The position numbers and the translations under genes were made by a program. The notes beneath the pieces were generated by a model, which worked only from the letters and a program-made list of their open reading frames with translations, did not search any database and had not been told where the DNA came from. Below are positions 1 through 5,417 of a DNA stretch of 6,343 bases, one piece after another. Location of the stretch: the NCBI GenBank assembly GCA_019236485.1, contig JAFAIY010000122.1:1-6343 (forward strand). Reading direction: 5' to 3'. Numbering within the stretch: position 1 is the first letter of the stretch; each line of letters starts with the position of its first letter. Source of the DNA: Comamonas sp. (GTDB taxonomy: Bacteria > Pseudomonadota > Gammaproteobacteria > Burkholderiales > Burkholderiaceae_C).

Positions 1-1
1 G

Positions 2-343
2 AGCGTGGAGGCCATGAAGACCGGGGCCATAGAGTTTCTGACCAAGCCTTTCCGCGATCAGCATCTGCTTGACGCCATACAGCAGGGCATTGCGCTGGAC
101 CGCCAGCGCCGCGCGCAGGACGCGCAGCTGCAGGAGCTGCGCCAGCGCTGGGAGTCGCTGTCCGGCGGCGAGCAGGCCGTGGTCACGGGTGTGGTGCGCG
201 GCCTGCTCAACAAGCAGATCGCTGCCGAGCTGGAGGTCAGCGAGATCACCGTCAAGGTGCGGCGCGCCCAGGCCATGCGCAAGATGCAGGCCGGTTCGCT
301 GGCCGAGCTGGTGCGCGTGCTGGAGCGCTTGGATATTCGCTGA
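2..343 (+). CDS. FixJ/NarL-family response regulator, C-terminal part (5' end outside window)
   Basis: This is the C-terminal 113 residues of a two-component response regulator that acts as a cytoplasmic DNA-binding transcription factor. The open frame runs in from the left edge, so the phospho-acceptor Asp and most of the receiver domain are not visible. The first residues, AMKTGAIEFLTKPF, are the end of a receiver domain, and the Lys of TKPF is the conserved switch lysine. A short linker follows, then a LuxR-type helix-turn-helix at about residues 53-110 of the visible part, with GLLNKQIAAEL and the recognition helix around SEITVKVRRAQAMRKM. That pattern is typical of FixJ/TodT-like regulators. 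The usual REREV motif at the start of the HTH is degenerate here (GGEQAV). The gene converges on mgtC. Its target and partner kinase cannot be told from this window. Confidence 0.9.
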   Translation, partial: SVEAMKTGAIEFLTKPFRDQHLLDAIQQGIALDRQRRAQDAQLQELRQRWESLSGGEQAVVTGVVRGLLNKQIAAELEVSEITVKVRRAQAMRKMQAGSLAELVRVLERLDIR

Positions 344-364
344 CCCTCGGGCAACGCCGGCGGT

Positions 365-400
365 GAGCGCTTCGGTGATTGTGAGTCTGGTGCTCTTTTT
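365..400 (+). terminator. Probable Rho-independent terminator of the response regulator gene
   Basis: About 20 bases after the stop codon, GAGCGCT (365-371) can pair with GGTGCTC (389-395). This gives seven pairs, two of them G-U, around a 17-base loop, followed at once by five T residues (396-400). The arrangement fits an intrinsic terminator for plus-strand transcription. The large loop and wobble pairs make it weak. A competing small hairpin, GCTC (392-395) with GAGC (405-408) followed by TTTT, lies just downstream. Confidence 0.4.
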
Positions 401-449
401 GCAGGAGCTTTTGGCGCTTTGAATGCCATGGGTTTGAAGAGAAACCAGG

Positions 450-493
450 CTGAACTTCTTATGTGACAAGCGTAGGCAGCTATTGTTTACGCT
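450..493. repeat. Degenerate intergenic inverted repeat, mgtC 3' hairpin
   Basis: AGCGTA (469-474) and TACGCT (488-493) form a perfect six-base inverted repeat with a 13-base loop. It lies three bases beyond the mgtC stop codon on the minus strand. The wording GACAAGCG...AGCTATT (465-484) resembles one arm of a dispersed intergenic palindrome that I recall from Comamonadaceae genomes; the opposite arm (about 450-462) is strongly degraded. Neither strand has a T-run after the stem, so it is not a classical terminator, though it may protect or define the 3' end of the mgt transcript. The family assignment is from memory and uncertain. Confidence 0.35.
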
Positions 494-496
494 GGC

Positions 497-1225
497 TCAA
501 TCCTCGGCACTGGCGTTCCAGAAGGCTTGCAGCACGCCGGTCTCGGCTTCCAGGCGGGCCATGATCTGGTCCAGCTCGTCGGCGTCCACCGCGGTGGCAT
601 AAAGCGTGGCCTCGATCTCGGCCTCGCTCTGGCCGAAGGGGTGCTGGTCTATGTCGCGCACCGGGTAGCTGGCGGCCTCCAGCCATTCGACCAGTTGCTC
701 GCGCACCTCGGACTGGCGCTCGCGCCGGCAGATCACATAGACCGTATAGCTGGCCTCGCTGAACTCTTCCTGCACCGGCTGGCGGTTGATGCGGTTGACC
801 ACGGGGCGCAGCAGAGTGTTTGCGGCCAGCACGAACAGCGCCGCCAGCACGGCCTCGGGCAGCAGCTTGGCGCCCGCACAGCAGCCTACGGCCGCGGACC
901 CCCAGAGCGTGGCCGCGGTGTTCAGGCCCGAGACGTTGGCCCCTTCCTTCATGATCGCGCCCGCGCCCAGAAAGCCTATGCCCGAGACCACATAGGCGAT
1001 CACCTGCATGGGACTGGGCGAGCCGCCGTAGAGCGCCTGAAAGCGCATCGCCAGATCGACGAACACGGCCGCGCCCACTGCCACCAGGGTGTTGGTGCGC
1101 AGCCCCGCCGTGCGTTGGCGCACCTGGCGCTCGAAGCCTATCAGGGCGCCAAGCGTGAAGGCCAGCAGCAGGCTGGCCAGGGTGCTCAGCGTGGACAGAA
1201 GATCGAGATCGGGCCATTGGTTCAT
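497..1225 (-). CDS. mgtC: MgtC, virulence-type inner-membrane protein of the Mg2+-limitation response
   Basis: MgtC-family membrane protein of 242 residues, close to the 231 of Salmonella MgtC. The family supports growth in low Mg2+ and, in pathogens, survival in macrophages; Salmonella MgtC acts on the F1Fo ATP synthase and is not itself thought to be a Mg2+ transporter. The N-terminal half is hydrophobic with several membrane segments and the signatures GALIGFERQ (26-34), AGLRTN (40-45), VSGIGFLGAGAI (80-91) and GLNTAATLW (100-108). A soluble ACT-like domain follows from about residue 158 to the end, so this is the full-length virulence-type form rather than a short SapB-like protein. N102 and C166 align with Salmonella N92 and C155, residues important for MgtC function. 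The start is supported by AAGGAA (1231-1236) five bases upstream. The gene begins 20 bases after mgtA and is surely cotranscribed with it. Confidence 0.93.
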   Translation of the reverse strand: MNQWPDLDLLSTLSTLASLLLAFTLGALIGFERQVRQRTAGLRTNTLVAVGAAVFVDLAMRFQALYGGSPSPMQVIAYVVSGIGFLGAGAIMKEGANVSGLNTAATLWGSAAVGCCAGAKLLPEAVLAALFVLAANTLLRPVVNRINRQPVQEEFSEASYTVYVICRRERQSEVREQLVEWLEAASYPVRDIDQHPFGQSEAEIEATLYATAVDADELDQIMARLEAETGVLQAFWNASAED

Positions 1226-1245
1226 ATAGCTTCCTTGCTTGGTGG

Positions 1246-4017
1246 CTACCAGCCGAAGCGGCGGATGTAGACGCGCTTGAGCCGCGTGGCCAGCACGGCA
1301 TAGCCCAGCAGAATGGTCGCCAGCAGCGGCCAGTACAGCGGCGGCAGCGCCTGCAGCTTGAAGTCGCCGGCCAGCGGCCCCATGGGCAGGAACACGCCCA
1401 TGGCCATGATGGCCGCCGTGGTGGCCAGCAGCGGCCAGGCGGCGCGGCTCTGGATGAAGGGCAGGCGCGGCGTGCGGATCATGTGCACGATCAGGGTCTG
1501 GGTGAGCAGGCCGACCACGAACCAGCCAGACTGGAACAGGGTTTGCTGTGCGGGTGTGTTTGCCCCGAAGATCCACCACATCATGCCGAAGCACAGCAGG
1601 TCGAACAGCGAGCTCAGCGGGCCGAAGTAGAGCATGAAGCGGCCGATATCCCCGGGATTCCAGCGCAGCGGCTTGCTGATCAGTTCCTCGTCCACATGGT
1701 CGAAAGGGATGGCGATCTGCGAGATGTCGTACAGCAGGTTCTGCACCAGCAGCTGCAGCGGCAGCATGGGCAGAAAAGGTAGAAAGACCGAGGCGATCAG
1801 CACCGAGAACACATTGCCGAAGTTGGAGCTGGCCGTCATGCGCAGGTACTTGAGCATATTGCTGAAGGTACGGCGGCCCTCGAGCACGCCTTGCTCCAGC
1901 ACCATCAGGCTTTTCTCGAGCAGGATGATGTCGGCGGCCTCCTTGGCGATGTCCACGGCGCCATCCACGCTGATGCCGATGTCGGCGGCGCGCAGCGCGG
2001 GCGCATCGTTGATGCCGTCGCCCATGAAGCCGACCACGCGGCCCTGGTCGCGCAGCGCATGCACGATGCGCTCCTTGTGCAGCGGTGTCAGCCGCGCGAA
2101 GAGCCGGTGCTTGTGCACCGCGGCGTTCAGCGCGGCCTGGCTCATGCGCTCTATCTGCGGGCCGGTCACGGGCGTGCCGCAGGCCAGGCCCACCTGCTCG
2201 CAGACGCGGGCGGCCACCAGCTCGTTGTCGCCGGTCAGTACCTTGACGTCTACGCCGTGTGCGGCCAGCGCCTGCAGCGCAGGGGCCGTGGACTCTTTGG
2301 GCGGATCGAGAAAAGCGATATAGCCGGCCAGGGTCAGCCCGGCCTCGTCGGCCACGCCATAGCTGCAGGCGGACAGTGGGGCAGCTGGCAGCTGGCGGCT
2401 GGCCACGGCCACCACGCGCAGGCCCTGGGCGTTGAGCCCCTGGGTCACGGCGCGCACGCGCGCCAGCATGGCCGCGTCCAGCGCCACGCTGGCCTCACCG
2501 TCGCGCACCTGGGTGCACACGGCCAGCATTTCCTCGACCGCGCCCTTGCATACCAGCAGCGTATCGCCGGCGCAGTCCCGGCCGCCGCCGGGGCGCAGCA
2601 GCACGGACATGCGGCGGCGCTCGAAGTCGAACGGGATCTCGTCCACCTTGCGCCACGCGGCTTCGAGACCGGGCTCGGGCCGCAGCTGCATATGTTCGAT
2701 GACGGCGCGGTCCAGCAGATTCTTCAAGCCGGTCTGGTGGTAGCTGTTGAGCCAGGCCAGCTGCAGCGTCTCCTGCGACTCCTTGCCGAAAACATCGGTG
2801 TGGCGCTCCAGCACGATGCGGTCCTGGGTCAGCGTGCCGGTCTTGTCGGTGCACAGCACATCCATGGCGCCGAAGTTCTGGATGGCGTCGAGCCGCTTGA
2901 CGATGACTTTCTGCCGCGATAGCACCACGGCACCCTTGGCCAGGGTGGAGGTCACGATCATGGGCAGCATCTCGGGCGTGAGTCCCACGGCCACCGACAG
3001 CGCGAAGAGCAAGGCCTCCATCCAGTCGCCCTTGGCGAAGCCGTTGAGCAGCAGCACCAGCGGCACCATCACCAGCGCAAAGCGGATCAGCAGCCAGGAG
3101 ACGCTGTTGACCCCGGCCTGGAACGAGGTGGGCGCGCGGTCCGTGGCCACGGCGCGGTGCGCGAGCTGGCCGAAGTAGGTCCGGTTGCCGGTGCTGACCA
3201 CCACGGCCGTGGCCACGCCGGAGACCACGTTGGTGCCCATGAACAGCAGATTGCTCTGCTCGAGAATGCTTTCGGACAGTTGGCGGCGCTCGCTGAACTT
3301 CTCCACCGGCAGCGATTCGCCCGTCATCGCGGCCTGGGCCACGAACAGGTCCTTGGCCGTCAGCACGCGGCAGTCGGCCGGCACCATGTCTCCGGCAGAC
3401 AGCAGGATATGCTCGCCCGGCACCAGCTCCTGCATGGGTACTTCGATGTGCCGGGCCGGGTGGCGCGAATGCACATGGGCGCCGAAGTAGCGCTCCGCCA
3501 CTTCGGCAGCCTCGGTGCCCTGGTCGCGCCGCAGCACCGTGGCGGTGCTGCCCACCATGGCCTTGAGCCGTTCGGCGCTGCGCTGCGAACGCCCTTCCTG
3601 TACGAAGCGGATCAGCGTGGACAGCAGGACCATGGCGCCTATGATGCTGGTGGCCTGAAGATCCTGGCTCAGGTACGACACCAGGGCCAGCACTGTCAGC
3701 AGCAGGTTGAAGGGGTTGCGGTAGCACTGCCACAGGTGCTGCCACCAGGGCAGCGGCTTTTCGTGCTCCACCTCGTTGGGACCAAAGCGGCGTAGGCGCT
3801 CGGCAACCTCGGAGGCGCTCAGGCCGTCCTCATTGGACTGAAGTACCACCAATACGCTGGGCACATCGTTGCAGGCGGCGCGCCATAGCGCGCGCGTGAG
3901 CTGCTTGGGCACGGATCCGGGACTGTGTGCCATGTCCGGCAGCGGGCTGCGGCGAAACAGCCGCAGATTGTGGCGGCGACGCAGAAAGCCGCCAAACCAG
4001 GAGGTGAGAAATTGCAT
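1246..4017 (-). CDS. mgtA: MgtA, Mg2+-importing P-type ATPase (P3B)
   Basis: Inner-membrane P-type ATPase that brings Mg2+ into the cytoplasm at the cost of ATP. It has 923 residues against 898 in E. coli MgtA and aligns with it from recall almost end to end. Motifs in order: PWWQHLWQCYRNPFN before M1 (about 90-104), TGES of the actuator domain (232-235), LTPEMLPMIV of M4 (346-355), DKTGTLT with phosphorylated D391, KGA of the nucleotide domain (491-493), TGDN (595-598), MGDGINDAP (665-673), then six C-terminal membrane segments including NLLYDISQIAIPFD. Every catalytic residue is present. The ATG at 4017 is chosen because AAGGAA lies five bases upstream; the TTG at 4044, nine codons earlier, would place this site inside the gene. 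The actuator domain carries about 17 extra residues rich in His (see separate entry). It is the middle gene of the MgtE-N-like/mgtA/mgtC operon. Confidence 0.97.
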   Translation of the reverse strand: MQFLTSWFGGFLRRRHNLRLFRRSPLPDMAHSPGSVPKQLTRALWRAACNDVPSVLVVLQSNEDGLSASEVAERLRRFGPNEVEHEKPLPWWQHLWQCYRNPFNLLLTVLALVSYLSQDLQATSIIGAMVLLSTLIRFVQEGRSQRSAERLKAMVGSTATVLRRDQGTEAAEVAERYFGAHVHSRHPARHIEVPMQELVPGEHILLSAGDMVPADCRVLTAKDLFVAQAAMTGESLPVEKFSERRQLSESILEQSNLLFMGTNVVSGVATAVVVSTGNRTYFGQLAHRAVATDRAPTSFQAGVNSVSWLLIRFALVMVPLVLLLNGFAKGDWMEALLFALSVAVGLTPEMLPMIVTSTLAKGAVVLSRQKVIVKRLDAIQNFGAMDVLCTDKTGTLTQDRIVLERHTDVFGKESQETLQLAWLNSYHQTGLKNLLDRAVIEHMQLRPEPGLEAAWRKVDEIPFDFERRRMSVLLRPGGGRDCAGDTLLVCKGAVEEMLAVCTQVRDGEASVALDAAMLARVRAVTQGLNAQGLRVVAVASRQLPAAPLSACSYGVADEAGLTLAGYIAFLDPPKESTAPALQALAAHGVDVKVLTGDNELVAARVCEQVGLACGTPVTGPQIERMSQAALNAAVHKHRLFARLTPLHKERIVHALRDQGRVVGFMGDGINDAPALRAADIGISVDGAVDIAKEAADIILLEKSLMVLEQGVLEGRRTFSNMLKYLRMTASSNFGNVFSVLIASVFLPFLPMLPLQLLVQNLLYDISQIAIPFDHVDEELISKPLRWNPGDIGRFMLYFGPLSSLFDLLCFGMMWWIFGANTPAQQTLFQSGWFVVGLLTQTLIVHMIRTPRLPFIQSRAAWPLLATTAAIMAMGVFLPMGPLAGDFKLQALPPLYWPLLATILLGYAVLATRLKRVYIRRFGW
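3448..3528 (-). other. His-rich insertion in the MgtA actuator domain
   Basis: Residues about 164-190 of MgtA, between the TATVLR strand and IEVPMQELVPG, form a segment of 27 residues where E. coli MgtA has about 10. It ends with four histidines in ten residues (H181, H183, H186, H190) within GAHVHSRHPARH. The surrounding sequence is otherwise highly conserved. The segment should sit on a cytoplasmic loop of the actuator domain. A metal-binding or regulatory role is a guess; it could simply be a tolerated loop expansion. Confidence 0.6.
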
Positions 4018-4167
4018 GGCTGTTCCTTGCGGGGCTCTGCGCAAACCTTCGTGAGGCGCTGTCCGCGCCAGGTTGTCGCACCCGGGCCGGCCGGGGTGGC
4101 GCCGGGCTGCGGGCAGCCGGGCCTGAAGTCATGAGAAAGCGGGGAAGCGGGCGTAGCCCGGCAGCGC
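4018..4167 (-). promoter_or_regulatory. Structured spacer between the MgtE-N-like gene and mgtA
   Basis: This 150-base gap inside the operon is much longer than the 20 bases between mgtA and mgtC, and it contains two strong GC inverted repeats. The first, 4079-4098, is a 20-base palindrome around GGCCGGCC with one mismatched pair (CACCC and GGGTG arms). The second, 4101-4122, has GGCTGC (4105-4110) against GCAGCC (4113-4118), plus three further pairs outside a single mismatch. Neither is followed by a U-run in the mgtA direction. They could slow or attenuate transcription, stabilise the mgtA mRNA or bind a regulator. No promoter is evident. Confidence 0.45.
4023..4028 (-). promoter_or_regulatory. 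Ribosome binding site of mgtA
   Basis: On the minus strand AAGGAA lies five bases before the ATG at 4017. It decides the mgtA start in favour of that ATG over the in-frame TTG at 4044. The same AAGGAA core stands before mgtC (1231-1236). Confidence 0.75.
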
Positions 4168-4485
4168 TCAGCTGCGGGCGTGGGTGCCGGTATCGCGCCA
4201 GGCCAGCAGGCTCCAGCTCAGGTGGCGCACGGGCTTCGCGGGAGGCAGTGCAATACCCAGCGGGCGCAGCTTTTCGCACAGGGTGCGCGGCAGGTGGCAC
4301 AGCACGGCATGGCGGTCATCGCTGGACAGCAGGCTCAGGGCGTCGGCGGCGGTACGGGGCGAGCAGCCGGCCACGGCGCCGGAGAAAGCGGGCAGGCCGT
4401 AGGTGGCCAGCAGGATGCGAATCTGGCGCACATCGCGCGAGAGCAGGGCGGTGCGCAAGGCGATATGCAGTTGTTGACGGGTCAT
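4168..4485 (-). CDS. Small MgtE N-terminal-domain-like protein, first gene of the mgt operon
   Basis: Protein of 105 residues with no signal peptide or membrane segment, so probably cytoplasmic. It starts at an ATG preceded by AGGAGA (4491-4496) at five bases, and it precedes mgtA on the same strand. Residues about 4-76 form short amphipathic helices with the rhythm of the superhelical N domain of MgtE magnesium channels: RDVRQIRILLATYG, then SPRTAADALSLLSSDDRHAVLCHLP, then a last helix ending EKLRPLG. The MgtE features seen are the D...I..LL spacing, the A-D-x-L-x-L-L helix and DDRxxVLxxLP. The CBS domains and membrane part of MgtE are absent. In MgtE this domain helps sense cytoplasmic Mg2+ and gate the channel. 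A stand-alone copy ahead of mgtA suggests a Mg2+-dependent adaptor or regulator of MgtA or MgtC; that role is inferred. The last 25 residues resemble nothing I know. Confidence 0.7.
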   Translation of the reverse strand: MTRQQLHIALRTALLSRDVRQIRILLATYGLPAFSGAVAGCSPRTAADALSLLSSDDRHAVLCHLPRTLCEKLRPLGIALPPAKPVRHLSWSLLAWRDTGTHARS

Positions 4486-4515
4486 GGGGGTCTCCTGAAA
4501 GCTGCGGGTCCAGCC

Positions 4516-4552
4516 GGAGTCCTCGCATGCGTCAGGCGATGGAGGGCCTCCA
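4516..4552 (-). promoter_or_regulatory. Short hairpin and possible anti-Shine-Dalgarno segment at the end of the leader
   Basis: TGGAG (4540-4544) and CTCCA (4548-4552) form a compact stem over the last codons of the leader ORF. Further on, minus-strand CTCC (4516-4519) could pair with the GGAG of the ribosome binding site (4491-4496) of the next gene. Mutually exclusive pairings of this kind would suit a leader attenuator. The stems are short, so this is only a candidate. Confidence 0.25.
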
Positions 4553-4639
4553 GGCAGCAGCCGGATGGTGGGGATGGGAAAGCAGGGGGCTTGGCAGACG
4601 GTTCACAGCGCATGAGCGCTTACTAGGGGCAGGGTCCAT
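4532..4639 (-). CDS. Candidate MgtL-like leader peptide (35 codons) of the mgt operon
   Basis: A short ORF in the leader of the operon, too small for ordinary gene calling. It has a GGAG ribosome binding site (4648-4651) eight bases before the ATG at 4639, ends with TGA at 4532-4534, and stops 46 bases before the MgtE-N-like start. The peptide begins MDPAPSKR and has seven prolines in 35 residues (positions 3, 5, 16, 18, 23, 26, 32), with SHPHHP in the middle. Salmonella MgtL begins Met-Glu-Pro-Asp-Pro; that acidic/proline start destabilises ribosomes when Mg2+ is low and so controls mgtA. The acidic-Pro-x-Pro start and its place ahead of an mgtA operon are the resemblance. The peptide is longer than the 17 residues of MgtL and lacks its basic tail. 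A chance ORF in GC-rich DNA remains possible. Confidence 0.5.
   Translation of the reverse strand: MDPAPSKRSCAVNRLPSPLLSHPHHPAAAWRPSIA
4562..4600 (-). promoter_or_regulatory. C-rich, G-poor tract, candidate Rho-loading (rut) site
   Basis: Read as minus-strand RNA, the 40 bases 4600-4561 hold 21 C and 6 G, with repeated pyrimidine-C steps (AGCCCCCTG, TTTCCCATCCCC, ACCATCC) and little scope for stable pairing. That composition is typical of Rho-loading sites. It lies within codons 14-27 of the leader ORF, so translating ribosomes would cover it. The Salmonella mgtA leader is known to use Rho-dependent termination coupled to mgtL translation. The assignment rests on composition only. Confidence 0.35.
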
Positions 4640-4719
4640 GGCCTTTTCTCCGTTGGTGGGGAAATGTGTGCAAGATTCGCCTTTGGAACCCTGCGCACCC
4701 GATGGCTGAATTGTCCTGT

Positions 4720-4764
4720 GTTATCCCGGCGGTACGGCGCTTTCCGAGGGAAAGCTGGCCTATA
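4720..4764 (-). promoter_or_regulatory. Candidate promoter/operator region of the mgt operon
   Basis: The GC-rich gap becomes more AT-rich here. GATAAC (4725-4720 on the minus strand) is a four-of-six match to a -10 box, and TATAGG (4764-4759) is an alternative. No good -35 box stands upstream of either. Instead a perfect 7+7 inverted repeat, GCTTTCC-GAG-GGAAAGC (4739-4755), covers the -35 position relative to GATAAC, as if an activator or repressor bound there. The repeat could also be an RNA hairpin after yqaA, but no U-run follows it. I see no PhoP-type direct repeat. Confidence 0.3.
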
Positions 4765-4806
4765 CCTTGGTGTATGGGATATGGCCGATAGATGCCTGGC
4801 GGACGC

Positions 4807-5313
4807 TTACCAAAGCTTCATGATCAGCGCCGTCATCACCAGATAGCGCAGAAACTTGCCCACGGCCATATAGGCCACGCAGGGCCAGAACGGCAGGCGC
4901 AACCAGCCGGCCACGGCGCACAGCGGGTCGCCGACTATGGGCAGCCAGCTCAGCAGGCAGGCCTTGGCGCCGAAGCGGCGCAGCCAGTAGCGGGCCTGGC
5001 GGTGAAAGCGGGATTGATTGTGGGGCGCGGTGCGGGCCGGCGGCGATGGCTGGTCTTGGTGTCTGCGGGCTCGGGCCAGCTCCCAGGCCCGGTGCGCGCC
5101 CAGGCCGGTCCACCAGCTGATGGCTCCGCCCACGGTGTTGCCGGCCGTGGCCACCAGGATGGCGGGCCAGAACAGCTGCGGGCTGAGCGTGACCAGACCC
5201 GCCACGGCGGGCTCGGACCCCAGCGGCAGCAGCGTGGCCGACACCAGGGCCACGATGAACACCGTAGTCAAACCGAACTGCGGCAGGGCCAGCCATTGCA
5301 GCAGCTGATGCAT
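4807..5313 (-). CDS. yqaA: YqaA family (DedA/SNARE-associated-like) inner-membrane protein
   Basis: Small membrane protein of 168 residues related to E. coli YqaA (142) and more distantly to the DedA/VTT proteins, some of which flip lipids. Its own function is not established. Family signatures: SATLLPLGSEPAV (25-37), GNTVGG (58-63), RRFGAKACLLSWLPIVGD (112-129) and GKFLRY (152-157), with membrane segments around 13-30, 46-68, 117-137 and 143-164. Between GNTVGG and RRFGA there is a hydrophilic Arg/His/Pro-rich loop (about 73-108), some 20 residues longer than in E. coli. The ATG at 5313 is preferred because GGAAG lies five bases upstream; the in-frame ATG at 5325, four codons earlier, has no ribosome binding site. 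It is divergent from the dipeptidase gene and lies upstream of the mgt operon on the same strand, separated by 321 bases. Confidence 0.88.
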   Translation of the reverse strand: MHQLLQWLALPQFGLTTVFIVALVSATLLPLGSEPAVAGLVTLSPQLFWPAILVATAGNTVGGAISWWTGLGAHRAWELARARRHQDQPSPPARTAPHNQSRFHRQARYWLRRFGAKACLLSWLPIVGDPLCAVAGWLRLPFWPCVAYMAVGKFLRYLVMTALIMKLW

Positions 5314-5417
5314 CCAAGCTTCCATAGGGCGGCTAGTGTAGGCTGCGGCACAATCTCGGCGCGCACCAATATCCTGCCAGCGCAATGGCGTATGGTGTCG
5401 CTCCAGGAGGAATGGAC
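5314..5417. promoter_or_regulatory. Divergent intergenic region between yqaA and the dipeptidase gene
   Basis: These 104 bases must hold the promoters of both genes or a shared control region. On the minus strand TACACT (5340-5335) is a four-of-six -10 candidate for yqaA, giving a very short 5' leader. For the plus strand only weak candidates are visible, such as the AT-rich AATATC near 5371. No convincing -35 box or operator palindrome stands out. Confidence 0.35.
5405..5410 (+). promoter_or_regulatory. Ribosome binding site of the dipeptidase gene
   Basis: A perfect AGGAGG lies seven bases before the ATG at 5418. It selects this start over the ATG at 5412, which is only one base away from the site, and over earlier in-frame codons. 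The chosen start also puts the signal peptide at the very N-terminus. Confidence 0.85.

Noticed and set aside
4018..4044. Upstream TTG start for mgtA, nine codons earlier.
   Set aside because: The AAGGAA site would lie inside the coding region, TTG is a rare start, and the ATG at 4017 is correctly spaced from that site.
3830..4132. Proline-rich ORF on the minus strand starting at the ATG at 4132 (MTSGPAARSPAPPRP...), overlapping the mgtA start, which might be a second leader peptide.
   Set aside because: No ribosome binding site precedes the ATG, the frame runs about 190 bases into mgtA out of frame, and Pro/Ala/Arg richness is what off-frame translation of GC-rich DNA gives.
4131..4709. Long plus-strand ORF (192 residues) across the MgtE-N-like gene and the mgt leader.
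   Set aside because: Arg/Gly-rich shadow composition, no family resemblance, and it runs antisense to a gene with a good ribosome binding site and a recognisable fold pattern.
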